The notes below the pieces were generated by a model. The model worked only from the letters and a program-made list of their open reading frames with translations. It did not search any database and was not told the DNA's origin. Positions 11,557 through 22,332 of a stretch of DNA of 31,177 nucleotides are shown here, piece after piece. The position numbers and the translations under genes were made by a program. Source of the DNA: Basidiobolus meristosporus CBS 931.73 (taxonomy: Eukaryota; Basidiobolomycota; Basidiobolomycetes; Basidiobolales; Basidiobolaceae); assembly GCA_002104905.1 (NCBI GenBank), contig MCFE01000840.1:1-31177 (forward strand), in the 5' to 3' direction. Each line of letters opens with the position of its first letter. The stretch's first letter is position 1.

Positions 11557-13785
11557 CTCAGAAGAGTTTATGGCTTGCGCCAAAGTGGTTCGTGTTCGGT
11601 TAACAAGAGTAGCGTGCACGTTTAGTAGGAGGGGATAGGGGAGTGGAAGGCCTGCGACGTCAGAAAAAAAGGCGGGGAAACTGCTGGTGGTTGACGTGTT
11701 TTAACGTAGTCAAGAAGCAGCGTGAAAGCTGAAATCGCTTGTGAGTCCACGGTTAGTAGTATATATGACAGGAATAGAAAGGGGTTCTCAGAAAAAGAAG
11801 GGAGGTTCTATCTCAATCAGTGTAAAATAATTGTGATGATTTTAAATTGGGCAAAGGAGTATCCTCCATGGGGCTTGAAATGTGAAATTAATATGTTAAC
11901 CCGAAGTGGAAAAGCCCAATCAAGTAATTATCCGAAATGTCAAAAGTAAAATTCCTTATACCATGAATAGAAATTCGATGAATTGCAGTCAGGTCACCTG
12001 AGAATTCGCCATAATTTTACATGGAGGAAAACTAGGGGCACAAATAGAGTCTCGTTCCCACCGTAAAGCAAGTGCTTCGAGTTGTAATAGAAAGTCCAGG
12101 TTCGCGCTTCCTGTCTCATTAGAAAATATGTATCTGTTAATTTTGTGAACTATGCGGTACACAGGCCAAGTGTGAGGTATTGTAGAGCATTACCTTGAGC
12201 TTAATGCATACACAAACCATCGCTTCTGGGTGGAAGGGGTATTCCTTAAATGACTGGCATCTAAAAAATATTCGGCAATAGGATGGTGCATACTGCTGCC
12301 TTTTGAAGGTTAGTTACTAAGCCAAAAGTTCACCACGATAAACTATCGTAAACTTGACCGATTGCTATAAATTACAATGATCCAGAAGTTGTGCTACTGT
12401 GTTACCAACTTGCAAATACATGCGAACAGTCTCATCAGGGACCTACAGGATGTTCATTAGGATTCCGCCTTCATGAACCACGCTGAGCTGGGTGGAAAAA
12501 CATTCCTCACTGTCGAGCTGATGAATGAAAGAATGACTACCTTTAATGAGATTAGGGGCTAGCAATTCCTCCCATTGTATTCTTAGATATTTGAAATTGC
12601 TGATGTCCACTTTACTCTTGAGCTATCCATGCTAAATTGTATTTCCAGATCTCTTCATATCTTCTGAAGGCTAAAAAATGAAAATGTTGGTAGGCTTCAC
12701 ATTTAGCAGACTCAACCACTGTTGAATGTCTTGGTTCTTCTAGCATATACTTGTTTAGACGTATTGATTGTTCTGTTCTAGTGATGATTTCAACAATTGT
12801 CAAATATTCTTTGTTTCTTGAAGAAGCTTTTCAATGTCACAGATGCAACTTTTTAGACTTTTAGACTCACCATACAAAATGGAAGACGGAGTCCAAAGGA
12901 ATAGGCAAGAACTGGCCACATTCACAAGAAACCAAATTATGAGTATCCCTCACCAATACCAGGGATACCCTACTCTTGTGGAATAAGTCAAGATCGTTAA
13001 ATTGGTTATCAAGTAATCCTAAGCAGCCGGTTTGCGAATATCAATTGCGAGGGATTGAGTTGAAAAGTTCCGATCCTGGAACACGGACACATTCAATTTA
13101 AACAGAATTCATAATTGAGTCGAGAATCTGGGATTGGGATTAGAAACCTATTAAGCTAGATTTCAAGAGATTTCAAAACCCAAGCACCGTAGATGGATCA
13201 TCCTGCACTGCAAGAAACAGAAAACTCATCCACGTAGTGTATTACCAAGATCCGCGTAAGGGCTCATCACTACTATATGTAAAATACAAGTACGTCGAGC
13301 CTTCGAAACACCCAAAGCAGGTTTGCAGTAGATGGGGCAGAAACTAGTCAAGAATGAGGTGGACAATTTTTAGTCAAGGTTGTCAGAATTTGAATACACA
13401 GTTTCATATGGAGCGGAATGTGGCCTGTATTTGGTATCAAATGGAATTCTCAAGCTAATCCACATTTGAATCGAACAGTAAATCTAATTTTAAAGATCTG
13501 ATTGCTTGCCTCAATGTCAATTGGATATCCTCGGCTTGTTGTTCCTGGATTCAAATAGGGATGTGTGGGTGAACTATTGGCTCCGGTTCTCAAAAGCAAT
13601 AGCTATATATTCTTTTTATGCAGAGTCCCCTTTGGTTCAATCTGCTCATGGATTGATTACTAGTTGAATGGGCGATCTGCAAGATCGGATTGAGACCTAG
13701 GTATTACTAACTAATTGTTGATTCAGAGGTACACATGTACTAAACAGGGTTTTATCTATTATATCGTTGTTCCATGAAAACAGCA

Positions 13786-14181
13786 TTACATTATCGAAAA
13801 ATAGCTGACACAGAATAAGACTTGATGCGCCTGATGAAGTAGCCATGTCCAGAAACACTCGGCACGTGAGCTTGTAGAGCTTAATGAGTGTCGTATATTA
13901 TTAGATATAAAACCACACCTAAAACCCCATAGAGACCCCATATTTTTCTGGCTTCCTGACACAATCTTTTGGGTTTCAAACCATATCAGCTCAAGACCAT
14001 GCTTTGTGTACAGTAAACCCGAGGTTTCTTCGGCTGCATACGTTTGTCTGAAATTCAAGATCACATCACCAGCTGCTAACATTTTCCACTTGGTATTGTG
14101 GCAGCTAACGGCTACCATCCGACAGTGATCTCTGCATGAAGAGCGGCATTCCGTCACTCCGTAATGAAATCTTCTCTCCAC
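13786..14181 (-). pseudogene. Possible relic of a non-LTR retrotransposon ORF1 (weak)
   Basis: A 131-codon open frame without an ATG start. The segment KMLAAGDVILNF followed by a charged and helical stretch recalls the 'L-x-S/A-G-D-[VI]' strand of Tad-like LINE ORF1 (gag-like) proteins, which gave rise to the EKA family in powdery mildews. The rest of the frame does not match what I remember of such proteins, and no reverse transcriptase is seen nearby. This could equally be a chance frame. Confidence 0.2.
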
Positions 14182-15366
14182 ATTGCAGTCTTGTCCAATT
14201 CAAGATGCTACCCTCCATTGCTGTCCTCAATCGTCTAGAAGTACGATGATCTATTGTCTACTCTCAACACAGGTTTCCTCTCATAGATTCCATCTTATTC
14301 TCGGAGTTGATGGAATCAATCTAACTTTTATTATCCACGGTGCCAGCTGCAGCATTTCTAGAAACGTCAGACAAGTTAGTGCCCTAACTTTTTAATTTGG
14401 TTCAATAGCGTAGATTGTCCTGGAGTCAGTCTTTTTGCCTTATACTCTCTCATTCAAATGTTGGCAGTTCAGTCCAATGGTTTGAATACTGACTCCTAAT
14501 GAACTGGTGTTATGATTGGTGGCTGCTTGGAACGATTATGAAATCAAGGTTCCTGGCGATTTAGGCTGCTTTCCGGAATGAGGACTTGGGTGTCAATTAA
14601 AGAATTATGGCCTTGAGGGGAGCACCTGAAAGTTACGGATTTCCATGCAAAGTTGCATTAATACTATTGAATCCAGAATGTATCCACATGGGTTCTTATC
14701 CTAAATGATGCAGGGTTGGAAGGGAATATTATGTTATCTTGGTTGTGATAAGAGCATCCCATATGGACTAATCAAGAGGCAAGCTTTGTTCCCTCGCGCA
14801 TTCCCTTGTATTTTGAAGTGTTGGATCTTGCGGGCCCCACGTTTATCGGTGTGGTAAAGAACCTTGGTGTTCATTCGATGTGTGTGACATCATAGCACGT
14901 ATGTGGTGTGCATCGGTATATCCATATCAGTTTCAGCGTCGAATTGTTTCCCTTCGTAAACAACCAAATTATGGCAAGAGTCCTCTAATTACACTCACTT
15001 CATCCTTGCACTTGTCTACATCGTCGTACATGTTAAGGGGCATGGGAGTACATCATTCAGCTTGTGACTTTAAGTGACTTGGAACTAAATAAACTTCAGT
15101 TTTATTACGAATAACCTTACTTAATACTAGGTATCTCTATAGAAACTATTCTCGACAATTTCACGCTGCAATACTTTGATTTGGGTTATCCGGGAATATG
15201 TACATAGTAGTGGGATTTCTATTCAAGGGGTTTTGATCCAAACTGATCTTAGAGAAAAGGGGAAACAAAAATTACTCCCCTTATCCTTCCTCCTATTGTT
15301 AAAATTGAAAATTAATCCTGTCAGCTCGAGGTAAACTCAGCAGGTGTCAGATTTTCCAAAATTTTC

Positions 15367-15375
15367 TATTTAAAA
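15367..15375 (+). promoter_or_regulatory. TATA-like element upstream of the StuA-type gene
   Basis: The sequence TATTTAAAA lies about 240 bp before the start codon and is followed by a pyrimidine-rich leader with CTAATAC and CAACTTG segments. Its position fits a core promoter with a leader of about 200 nt, but no transcription data exist and a longer leader from further upstream is possible. Confidence 0.3.
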
Positions 15376-15607
15376 CCTTAGAGGCGAACTTTGCCAATCT
15401 AATACTCGAACAACTTGAAACTCTTCTCGAATCTCTTGTGATTTATTCATTAGTTGCTTCAATCTGGGTAAAGCCAGACACCGAGTATAATTCATCAGTG
15501 GCCCTGCCTACCACTGGAATAGATTTATTGCTATCCGAGTTATTAAATCGAATTTGAACTGCAATACCCAGGTGCTACTAACATCCCAACCTCACTTGGA
15601 ACTTACA

Positions 15608-17389
15608 ATGTCTTCCCCCTTCCCTTTTTCCTCTCCAACACAAGCCTCCCATTTCACCAATGCTGCTCCCCAAAACTCTGGTGGCCATGTCAGTGGCAAT
15701 TCACAAGACCATTCTGCCACAAACTTGAACACTCCAATTCCCAGTCCATACTTTTCACCCTATGCGTCCAATTTCCAATCCCCCTCTAGCAACCCTTTCG
15801 GGGTTAACTCACCAGGCAATTATGCTTCCACAATGTCTATGAGCATTCCTCTCCAGGATTCCTTTTATGGTGGCGGTACTCCAACTCAATCTCCTCAATT
15901 GTATTCACCGCATCCAAATATGACCGATTCCCCGCGAATGGCATATCCTACAAGTCCTTGGTCTCCCACCACATCTTGGGCAAGCACTATGCTTCCTACA
16001 GGAATGGGCAATTCTTGGTTGGGCCTTGCTGGTATGGGTTTTGGCGGCCATCCTCGCCCAAAACTCACTACCACCCTCTGGGAGGATGAGAATACTGTTT
16101 GCTACCAGGTCGATGCTAAGGGTATATGTGTAGCTCGTCGTCAAGGTAACTTGGATTATGCGAAAACCGAAATTAAAGCGAATCCTAACTTGTGTTGCAA
16201 ATCTAGATAACGATATGGTCAATGGCACCAAACTACTGAATGTAACAGGAATGTCTAGAGGAAAACGTGATGGCATTCTCAAAAATGAGAAAGGAAGAGT
16301 CGTTGTCAAGGTCGGCGCAATGCATTTAAAGGGTGTTTGGTAATGTCCAAAAAATTGATGAGATGTTTCAACTCTTATCTAAAGAATATCATTTGTAGGA
16401 TCACCTTCCAAAGGGCCAAGGCATTGGCTGCTCAATTTAAAATTGCTGATCTTCTATATCCGCTCTTCGTAGAGGATCCTTCGCCTTTTTTGTATAATCC
16501 ACACTGCCCGCCAAATGTCAACATGCAACAGATACCTACCTCCACAAGTTCACATTCATACATGAACTCACTAGGTGCTTCTTCGGCCATTCTTTCGAAA
16601 CCTCAGACACCATACGGAGGAGCAATCTCGCAGCTCGCTTTGGGCAGCCAAGGAATGTTTTCATCACAGGAGGGATCACAAAGCTCTGGATCGAACCTTC
16701 ACAGTCATATGCAATCGTCGACATCCCCAGGAGTGAATGAGATCGGTGAAGGCCCTGGGTCTACTCATAACTCTCCCAATAATTCCGACCAATATTCGAA
16801 GTTCTCGACAAACTCGTTCATTTCCCCCGAGGAACCTAGCAAGGCCCTGGATAGTTCTGGAAGACAACCCATCAACTTCAAAAGAGGGTTTGACGAGTCC
16901 GAGGACTCCTATGGGAAGAATCCGTATTCGAACGTAGGCTCTATGGCTGGTTTTGCCAAATCCGTGCCTACACATATGAATAGAAATTTCACAAGCTTTC
17001 CTTCGCCACTTACCATGTCTCCCAACTCCTTACCCTCTCCTTCCATTGCCCAGCCAAATACGGGCTTCCATAGCGACATCTCACCTTCTCTAAACAAGAG
17101 GTTAAAACTACCGGCAGCTGAACACTTCGTAGTGGAAGAACCCAACCAGATCAACGAGCATCATGACTTTTTAGCGAATTCGTCGAATGGGCAGCGCGAA
17201 CAGAATTATGATCGCTCCCTCAGCCAAGGGAGCTCACTCCATCCTGAATCCCTTGGCCTGCTCTTTGATACATTAAGTCCTCCTGAGAGTGAAAATGAGA
17301 ACGTATATGAAACTGCCTACGAAGGTGACAGTGCGACGGATAGCCAACGGTTTACTCTCTCTCAAACGCTAAAACAGTCGCAGTCTTGA
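15608..17389 (+). CDS. stuA: APSES-family transcription factor, StuA type
   Basis: Sequence-specific DNA-binding regulator of development (conidiophore and cell-pattern formation, dimorphism) in the StuA/Asm-1/Efg1/Sok2 family; nuclear. Three exons: 15608-16145, 16207-16339 and 16399-17389; introns 61 and 59 nt; 553 aa. The start is the ATG of MSSPFPF; the frame upstream opens only with TTG. The APSES (KilA-N-like) domain spans about residues 152-256: [48 protein letters not shown] and LLYPLF. The flanks are Ser/Pro/Asn/Gln-rich, as usual in this family. KRGFDESED and NKRLKLP (about residue 457) resemble the C-terminal basic patches used for nuclear import. Odd points: the segment after DGILKNEK reads [10 protein letters not shown] instead of the usual VR[HN]VVKIGPM, and [17 protein letters not shown] is more divergent than in StuA proteins I know, so a paralogue is possible. 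Confidence 0.88.
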
Positions 17390-17794
17390 TCATGTGCTTT
17401 TGCTCTCGTATTCTTACTCAGTCTTGTTTCTAATTATACACTAATGACTAGTCGAATCTTTCAAGCAGACAGGCCGAATGCCAAACTAATAGAACCTTGT
17501 GTAATTGATGTGCAATGCAACCATTTTCCCTGTACTGAACCATATATATTATTCATGTATTTTCAATCTTTGTACTTAGTAGATAGCAGGCTTTCTATTG
17601 CATATAGTTGGGCTAAGGTTTGGCTGGTATTCTCAAACTATTCATACTGTCATTCCTGCATATATCCTTGAATACTATTTGCTCCTACTAGCTATTGGAC
17701 CAGAATTAGTTTGCTATGATTCACAATTGACTAAAGAAATGTGCCTCTAATGTATATACAAACAACATATGTGGCTAGGGTCATGGTACGAGGC
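17390..17794. other. 3' region of the StuA-type gene
   Basis: AT-rich 405 bp between two convergent genes. One plus frame (17444-17671) has no family resemblance and is probably untranslated sequence. No clear terminator element was seen. Confidence 0.5.
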
Positions 17795-18160
17795 CTAATC
17801 AGTGTTGGTCAAGCCAAGCAGTTCCGACAATGCTGTGATCTGCCCTACAGTCTTCCCTTTCATTAATCCGTAATAAACATCACATCCAGCCGCATGCATA
17901 GCAGTATTTTCATTGCATTCATACTCCCCCAGCACTCTGAATGAGGCTGAGGAATTCATCAGCATTGAGCTCCCCATGTGTGACCAATGCTACGTACAAA
18001 GTATAGACGTAATCCGATTCTTCCAAATCAGGCGTATATGGAAGTATCGACTTGTCAAGTGCAAAATTCTACCCGTGTTGATATCCTATTATGGAAGTTC
18101 GGATGGGTTTTCGCTAACTGCTGACAATCTAACTTCAATATCATGACCAGATTTAGGCAT
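17795..18160 (-). CDS. Predicted small gene, 76 aa (or a frameshifted relic)
   Basis: Model: exons 18119-18160, 17925-18068 and 17795-17839, with introns of 50 nt (donor GTTAGC, acceptor GGGTAG) and 85 nt (donor GTATGA, acceptor GGGCAG), all phase 0. The first Met begins MPKSGHDIEVRL. The middle exon reads as a compact acidic protein (YTPDLEESDYVYTLYVALV, then ELNADEFLSLIQ) and has balanced codon use. I do not recognise the family. The alternative is that the proposed second intron is coding: it is open for 28 codons in the frame of the last exon (MHAAGCDVYYGLMKGK), and removing one G from the run of five at 17926-17930 would join it to the middle exon. Then this would be a frameshifted pseudogene or a base-call error. 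It sits tail to tail with the StuA-type gene and head to head with OTC. Confidence 0.4.
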
Positions 18161-18408
18161 GGGCAGAGCGGCTAATATTGGAATCAATTTTTATTGTGAC
18201 TAATTCAACATCATGATGTCTAATGGGTGTTGTCAATCAGAAAAGATTCCCAACACTGCTGATAAAGATTAGAATATGTAATATAAACAATGGTTTGCAA
18301 GCATTAAGATCGCATCCCGTCCAATCTTCCCACGTATGCAGTGGGCTCTAGGTAAAACCACAGATGGGGCAGATCTGATTCATGATGATTCTGAGGTTGG
18401 CATCGACA

Positions 18409-18416
18409 TATATAAG
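18409..18416 (+). promoter_or_regulatory. TATA box of the ornithine carbamoyltransferase gene
   Basis: TATATAAG lies 81 bp upstream of the start codon. At 18376-18382, TGATTCA differs by one base from the TGACTCA site bound by the Gcn4/Cpc1 amino-acid starvation regulator, which controls arginine genes in fungi; that role here is inference. Confidence 0.45.
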
Positions 18417-18496
18417 AGCGGCCTTGGTACGAAACAGTAAAAATACAGTTGAGCTTTATTCCGGTGGGTTCCAGGGTTCCAGATTATTTACTCATT

Positions 18497-19752
18497 ATGT
18501 TGTCTTCCACCCTCAAGCGCATTTCACTTCCCTCTACTTGCTCTCGAATTGTCGGTGCATTTGGACAGCCACATCTCCAGTACCGCAGGCTTCATATCCA
18601 AAATTTGCCCACAAAGCAAAAGCAAGTGAACCACCTTATCACCTTGGCTGATCTCTCCAAAGCCCAGATCCATCGACTCTTGATGAACGCCGCACAACAC
18701 AAATACAATGTCAAATATGAAGACAAGCCTTCTTCAAAGCCACTGGAGGGGAAAAGCGTCGCCCTGATTTTCTCGAAACGCTCAACTCGTACTCGAGTTG
18801 CTTCTGAAACTGCTACCGCATATTTGGGTTTGTTCTTTGTTCTGTAGTATGTCTAATGAATATCTTGCTGAGTAACCTTTGCGCGTTTTAAGGTGGCCAC
18901 CCCATGTTCCTTGGATCACAAGATATTCAGATGGGTGTAAATGAGTCGCTACTTGACACTTCTGTTGTTGTGTCCAGTATGGTGAGCGGAATTATGGCTC
19001 GTGTTGGTGCGCACGAAGAAATCTTGGTATGATGTGACATTCTTATATCCCGGCCAAGCCATACACTAATATTAATACGCATACAGGAGCTCGCGAAGAA
19101 CTCAACAGTCCCTGTAGTAAACGCATTAACTGATAAATATCACCCAACTCAGATTCTTGCGGATTTACTTACTCTTCACGAGGTTTACTCCAAAAACCAT
19201 ACCGATAGTAAGGCTCCCTATAGCGCTCATGTCGTCCATCCCGAGAAAACTTTGCCAGGACTCAAAGTGGCTTGGATTGGTGACGCAAATAATATTCTCC
19301 ACAGCATGATGGTCACACTACCCAAGCTTGGCCTCCATTTATCAGCTGCTACGCCTTCCAAGTATCACCCAGATGATGATGTTCTGAATATTGCCAAGAA
19401 GGAAGCCGCGAAATCGAATACTGAACTGGTATTCACCTCTTCCCCGTTAGAAGCAATCAACGGTGCTGACGTGATTGTGACGGATACTTGGGTTAGCATG
19501 GGTCAAGAGGCCGAAAAGGCCCAGCGACTAAAAGAGTTCTCAGGTTACCAGGTTACCATGGACATGATTAAGCAGGGTAATGCCAACAAAGACTGGAAGT
19601 TCCTTCATTGCTTACCTCGCAAACCAGAAGAAGTGGATGATGAGGTGTTCTATTCCCAAAATTCCTTGGTCTTCCAAGAGGCGGAAAACCGCAAATGGAC
19701 CATACTGGCTGTGTTCGAGGCACTCTTTGCTAATGGCAAATTCGAATCTTAA
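18497..19752 (+). CDS. ARG3: Ornithine carbamoyltransferase, mitochondrial
   Basis: Transfers the carbamoyl group of carbamoyl phosphate to ornithine to make citrulline, the sixth step of arginine synthesis (argB of Aspergillus, ARG3 of yeast); mitochondrial matrix in filamentous fungi. Three exons: 18497-18827, 18893-19026 and 19087-19752; introns 65 and 60 nt; 376 aa, normal for the family. The start ATG gives [11 protein letters not shown], an Arg/Ser-rich presequence of about 35 residues; the upstream frame has only a TTG. Binding and catalytic motifs are intact: STRTR (96-100) for carbamoyl phosphate, HPTQ (174-177), DTWVSMGQE (the SMG loop for ornithine) and HCLP (329-332) with the active cysteine. 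[19 protein letters not shown] follows the first intron as in homologues. It is likely under cross-pathway control. Confidence 0.97.
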
Positions 19753-20412
19753 TCCCTTTGATCCAACACCAATTCATCGATTCTTACTGTTTTGATACCC
19801 AGCTCATACAATTCATGTATTTTTCTTTCGCCCAAACCTATCAGTCTGTTATACCATGTTAATAAATCGCAATTTACCAGTTTATTTGTTGTATATTGAT
19901 GGTAGGTTATGATATCCTTGGTGGACTTGAGTTCATTTGCCTTGTCACCTGTGAGTAACATTATTTCGAACCTACGCTTAATGCTATCAACTGGACGGTT
20001 AGTATTTTGAAGTTAAATCCATCTGAGCAATACTCAGCGAGATTCCACTTGCAGAACAAAGCCAAGCAACTTCACCTCACTAAGTGTGAGAGCACTCAAG
20101 ATTTCCGAAAGCAGGCGATATTCGAGTACAATACTCAAACTTTATGGAGGAAAGGAGAGCCAGTAGGCGCGACGCCTTTGTATCCTAAACTTCCACATCA
20201 TATATGCTCAATTATTTCGGGAGGGACAAAAGACTAACAAGTGATTTCATGTTGAAGCTGCTCAAGACACAGTAAGGCAGCATCTATTCAAGAGAAGTAC
20301 CCTTGATTTTATTACAAACTCAAAATCATTAGCACGTCGAAAACCCAACGGGGAAAGTATCTACCTCATACATGAAAAGAATAAAATAAAGATTCGTATA
20401 AAATATGTAGAT
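19753..20412. other. Region between convergent OTC and SSS1
   Basis: 660 bp holding both 3' regions. A 76-codon plus frame at 20007-20237 opens with TTG. An intron of 57 nt (donor GTTAGT at 19998, acceptor TTGCAG ending at 20054) would fuse its latter part to a short upstream frame. I could not match either frame to a family, so neither is called as a gene. A 70-aa minus ATG frame (19749-19961) is antisense to the OTC tail and probably chance. Confidence 0.4.
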
Positions 20413-20676
20413 TTAGGCACCACCGACGATGATGTTGTTGATGGGAATATGAACCAATTTCACGAAGTAACCAATGAAGCCCATCAGGAGGAAACCGATG
20501 GCAACAGCTTGGGTGATTTTCAGGAATTCTAAGGTAGAGACATTAGCAAAAGTAGCAAACGTGTGTAGGTCAAGATACTAACCTCTTTCATCGGGTTTCG
20601 TGCATTTGTTCAGGAGCTGAATGCATTCCTTGGCAAATTGCTTAGGTTCTTCAAGCAGAGAGCTCACTTGATCCAT
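20413..20676 (-). CDS. SSS1: Sec61 gamma subunit, Sss1
   Basis: Tail-anchored small subunit of the ER Sec61 translocon, clamping the two halves of Sec61 alpha; essential for co-translational import. Two exons, 20583-20676 and 20413-20528, separated by a 54-nt intron with donor GTTAGT; 69 aa, the normal size. The N-terminal cytosolic helix carries [12 protein letters not shown] and [13 protein letters not shown], then the single membrane helix begins at [20 protein letters not shown] and ends with [15 protein letters not shown], the family's conserved tail. The open frame is split by the intron inside PDERE, so neither half reaches 60 codons. The gene is divergent from the 168-aa gene to the right. 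Confidence 0.96.
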
Positions 20677-21172
20677 GACAGCCGTGACGAGAGACGATAA
20701 AGATGTTATGATACTTCGGGACTCTTGCTCCAAGAAATTATATACGGATTAGAAATTTAGTGGCCTTGTGGTATTCTGGGGTGGAGCCAATTAAATCAGG
20801 ACAACAGATTCCTTCCCAGAGTATGATTGGACTGGCTCCGAGTATTCGCATCGTATCCATAAGGCCAATCTAAGCCGTGTTTGAAGCAGTGATTTTACGT
20901 GAATCTGTATACATCATACTAGTACCTGTGGCTTTGGAGTTTAAGCAAGGCTGAGAAACAAGTATAAATTACCACAACTATTTAACTTTCTCCTACTCGA
21001 CTGGTAATCAAAATTTTCCTGTGACTGTTCAGCTTGGCTATATTAATGACTAGTTACTCGTACGTATAATAGGTCACATGATTGATTCGTCAAATTATGT
21101 CTATACTGTGGGTGAGTTTAGTAGGAAATTAATCTCTTTGAAGCCTTTACTGAAGTTTTTGGTTTTCGGAGA
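20677..21172. other. Divergent promoter region, SSS1 and the 168-aa gene
   Basis: 496 bp between two start codons pointing apart. It has no gene. No TATA box stands out on either side; the sequence around 21040-21110 is the most AT-rich. Confidence 0.45.
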
Positions 21173-21876
21173 ATGAGCAACAAACGTACCTCAGATACCT
21201 TAGATCTTGACTTCTGCTCACAGCCGAATACAAAGCGATATATCTCAGAGTTTATGTCGGCTCGATTTGCTGCGCTATCTCTACGCAGAGATGTACTGAA
21301 AGAAGTTGGCAGGTGTTTTTCACTTTCATAATATCGACTTTTCCGTTGGTTTTACCCCTCCTCTAAAAAACCGGCACTAATTTCTCTTGTTGATAGATCC
21401 AAATTCAACGTAATCACACGTGAAAGCTCGCCCATTACTATCGATTCAAGCTCCAGAAAAGACCCTTCGCGGAAAACCGACACTTCACCAGAAGAATTTG
21501 GCGGATTAAGCTTTAGCCTTCACCCTGCATTTCATGATGTGATAAAAAAAGTGCCGGATGCGATCCTTTCTTCTCCTAAGGCCAAAGGGTAGAGTGTTTC
21601 TACGTGTTTATAAACGCCAGGCATCTTACCAATACTCTTATTTAGGCTTACACCGGTGCGCTCGTTGGTCTTATATAAACCTCCACAATGGTTACCTCCT
21701 ATTCAGGAGTTCCAGGAAGAGGAGGTAAGTCAATATGAATAGATCTTGGTGTATGAATACTGACCTGATAATGTGTGCAGAGCGAAGCCTCTGTAATAGC
21801 CCCGAAAAACTCTTCGGTTGACCTCATGGAAACAGAACACGAGGATGCTACCTCAAATGAAATGATGGACTTCTAA
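21173..21876 (+). CDS. Conserved-looking protein of unknown function, 168 aa
   Basis: Four exons: 21173-21312, 21397-21588, 21646-21724 and 21781-21876; introns 84, 57 and 56 nt with clean GT/AG ends and consistent phases. No family name can be given. Visible: a basic/aromatic N-terminal helix (RYISEFMSARFAALSLRRDV, residues 26-45), a Ser-rich linker with EEFGGLSFSLHPAF, a hydrophobic SLVLYKPPQWLPPI segment near 117-130, and an acidic tail (QEFQEEESEA, ETEHEDATSNEM). No signal peptide or membrane helix. The layout suggests a soluble, probably nuclear or cytosolic protein with two short conserved boxes. The regular introns and good codon use support a working gene. Confidence 0.75.
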
Positions 21877-22332
21877 CGCCGAATCCGGGGCTTTTCTTCA
21901 ATGTATATTTCTTGTGTCTCATTCCTATCATGATACACCATATGCAGAGACTTCGTTGATTTCCAACAGCCTATATCTGAAGGCTGACACAACGAAGCAC
22001 TCTTTGTTTGGTGTGAATATAACTTTGTGTAATATTTTACTGTACGAATTGTTAATGCGTTAATCAACTGCTTTTGTCTGATCAGCATAAAGAGCCAATT
22101 CCAGCCTTATAACCATTTGCAGATTTAGTCAATTTACTCAGGAAACTGGTTAGATTCATCCACTATCCTTATTGAACCTTAGCATTAGATGTAGCGTCTC
22201 AGTTAATGCTGAGAGAGTAGGCACTTCCCTCAACTAACATCCGGGAGATTATGTTTGTTGTAGCGGGTTTCTATTGAAGCTTCTCGCAGAACAAGCGACT
22301 GTCGAAGCCTTTATTATAAGCCATTGCCTCAC
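21877..22332. other. Short spacer
   Basis: 3' region of the 168-aa gene and upstream region of the small membrane-protein gene. A minus frame at 21873-22088 overlaps the stop of the 168-aa gene and resembles nothing. Nothing else was seen. Confidence 0.45.

Larger units (their letters stand above)
11557..15607. other. Spacer of 4 kb: MIT-gene promoter, possible retroelement relic, stuA leader
   Basis: Two genes diverge from this stretch. Weak coding-like pockets: a minus frame at 12612-12803, and a 131-codon minus frame at 13786-14181 that opens with GTG. From about 14400 the DNA is presumably regulatory for the StuA-type gene, whose relatives have long leaders and upstream sequences; this function is inferred. 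No repeat unit, tRNA or rRNA was recognised. Confidence 0.45.

Noticed and set aside
12612-12803. Minus frame resembling, by its W...W tail, the frames at 6436-6633 and 26909-27115
   Set aside because: The resemblance rests on a few aromatic residues; nucleotide alignment by eye was not convincing.
13600-13680. Plus frame with CRVPFGS, suggestive of LTR-element reverse transcriptase
   Set aside because: Stops follow within 10 codons and neighbouring RT motifs are missing.
15905-16309. 134-codon minus-strand frame across the StuA-type gene
   Set aside because: It spans the plus-strand exon 1/intron 1 junction and runs antisense to the conserved APSES domain.
18301-18350. 5S rRNA-like string CGCATCCCGTCCAATCTT
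   Set aside because: Only about 15 of 20 bases match the 5S segment and none of the flanking 5S sequence is present.
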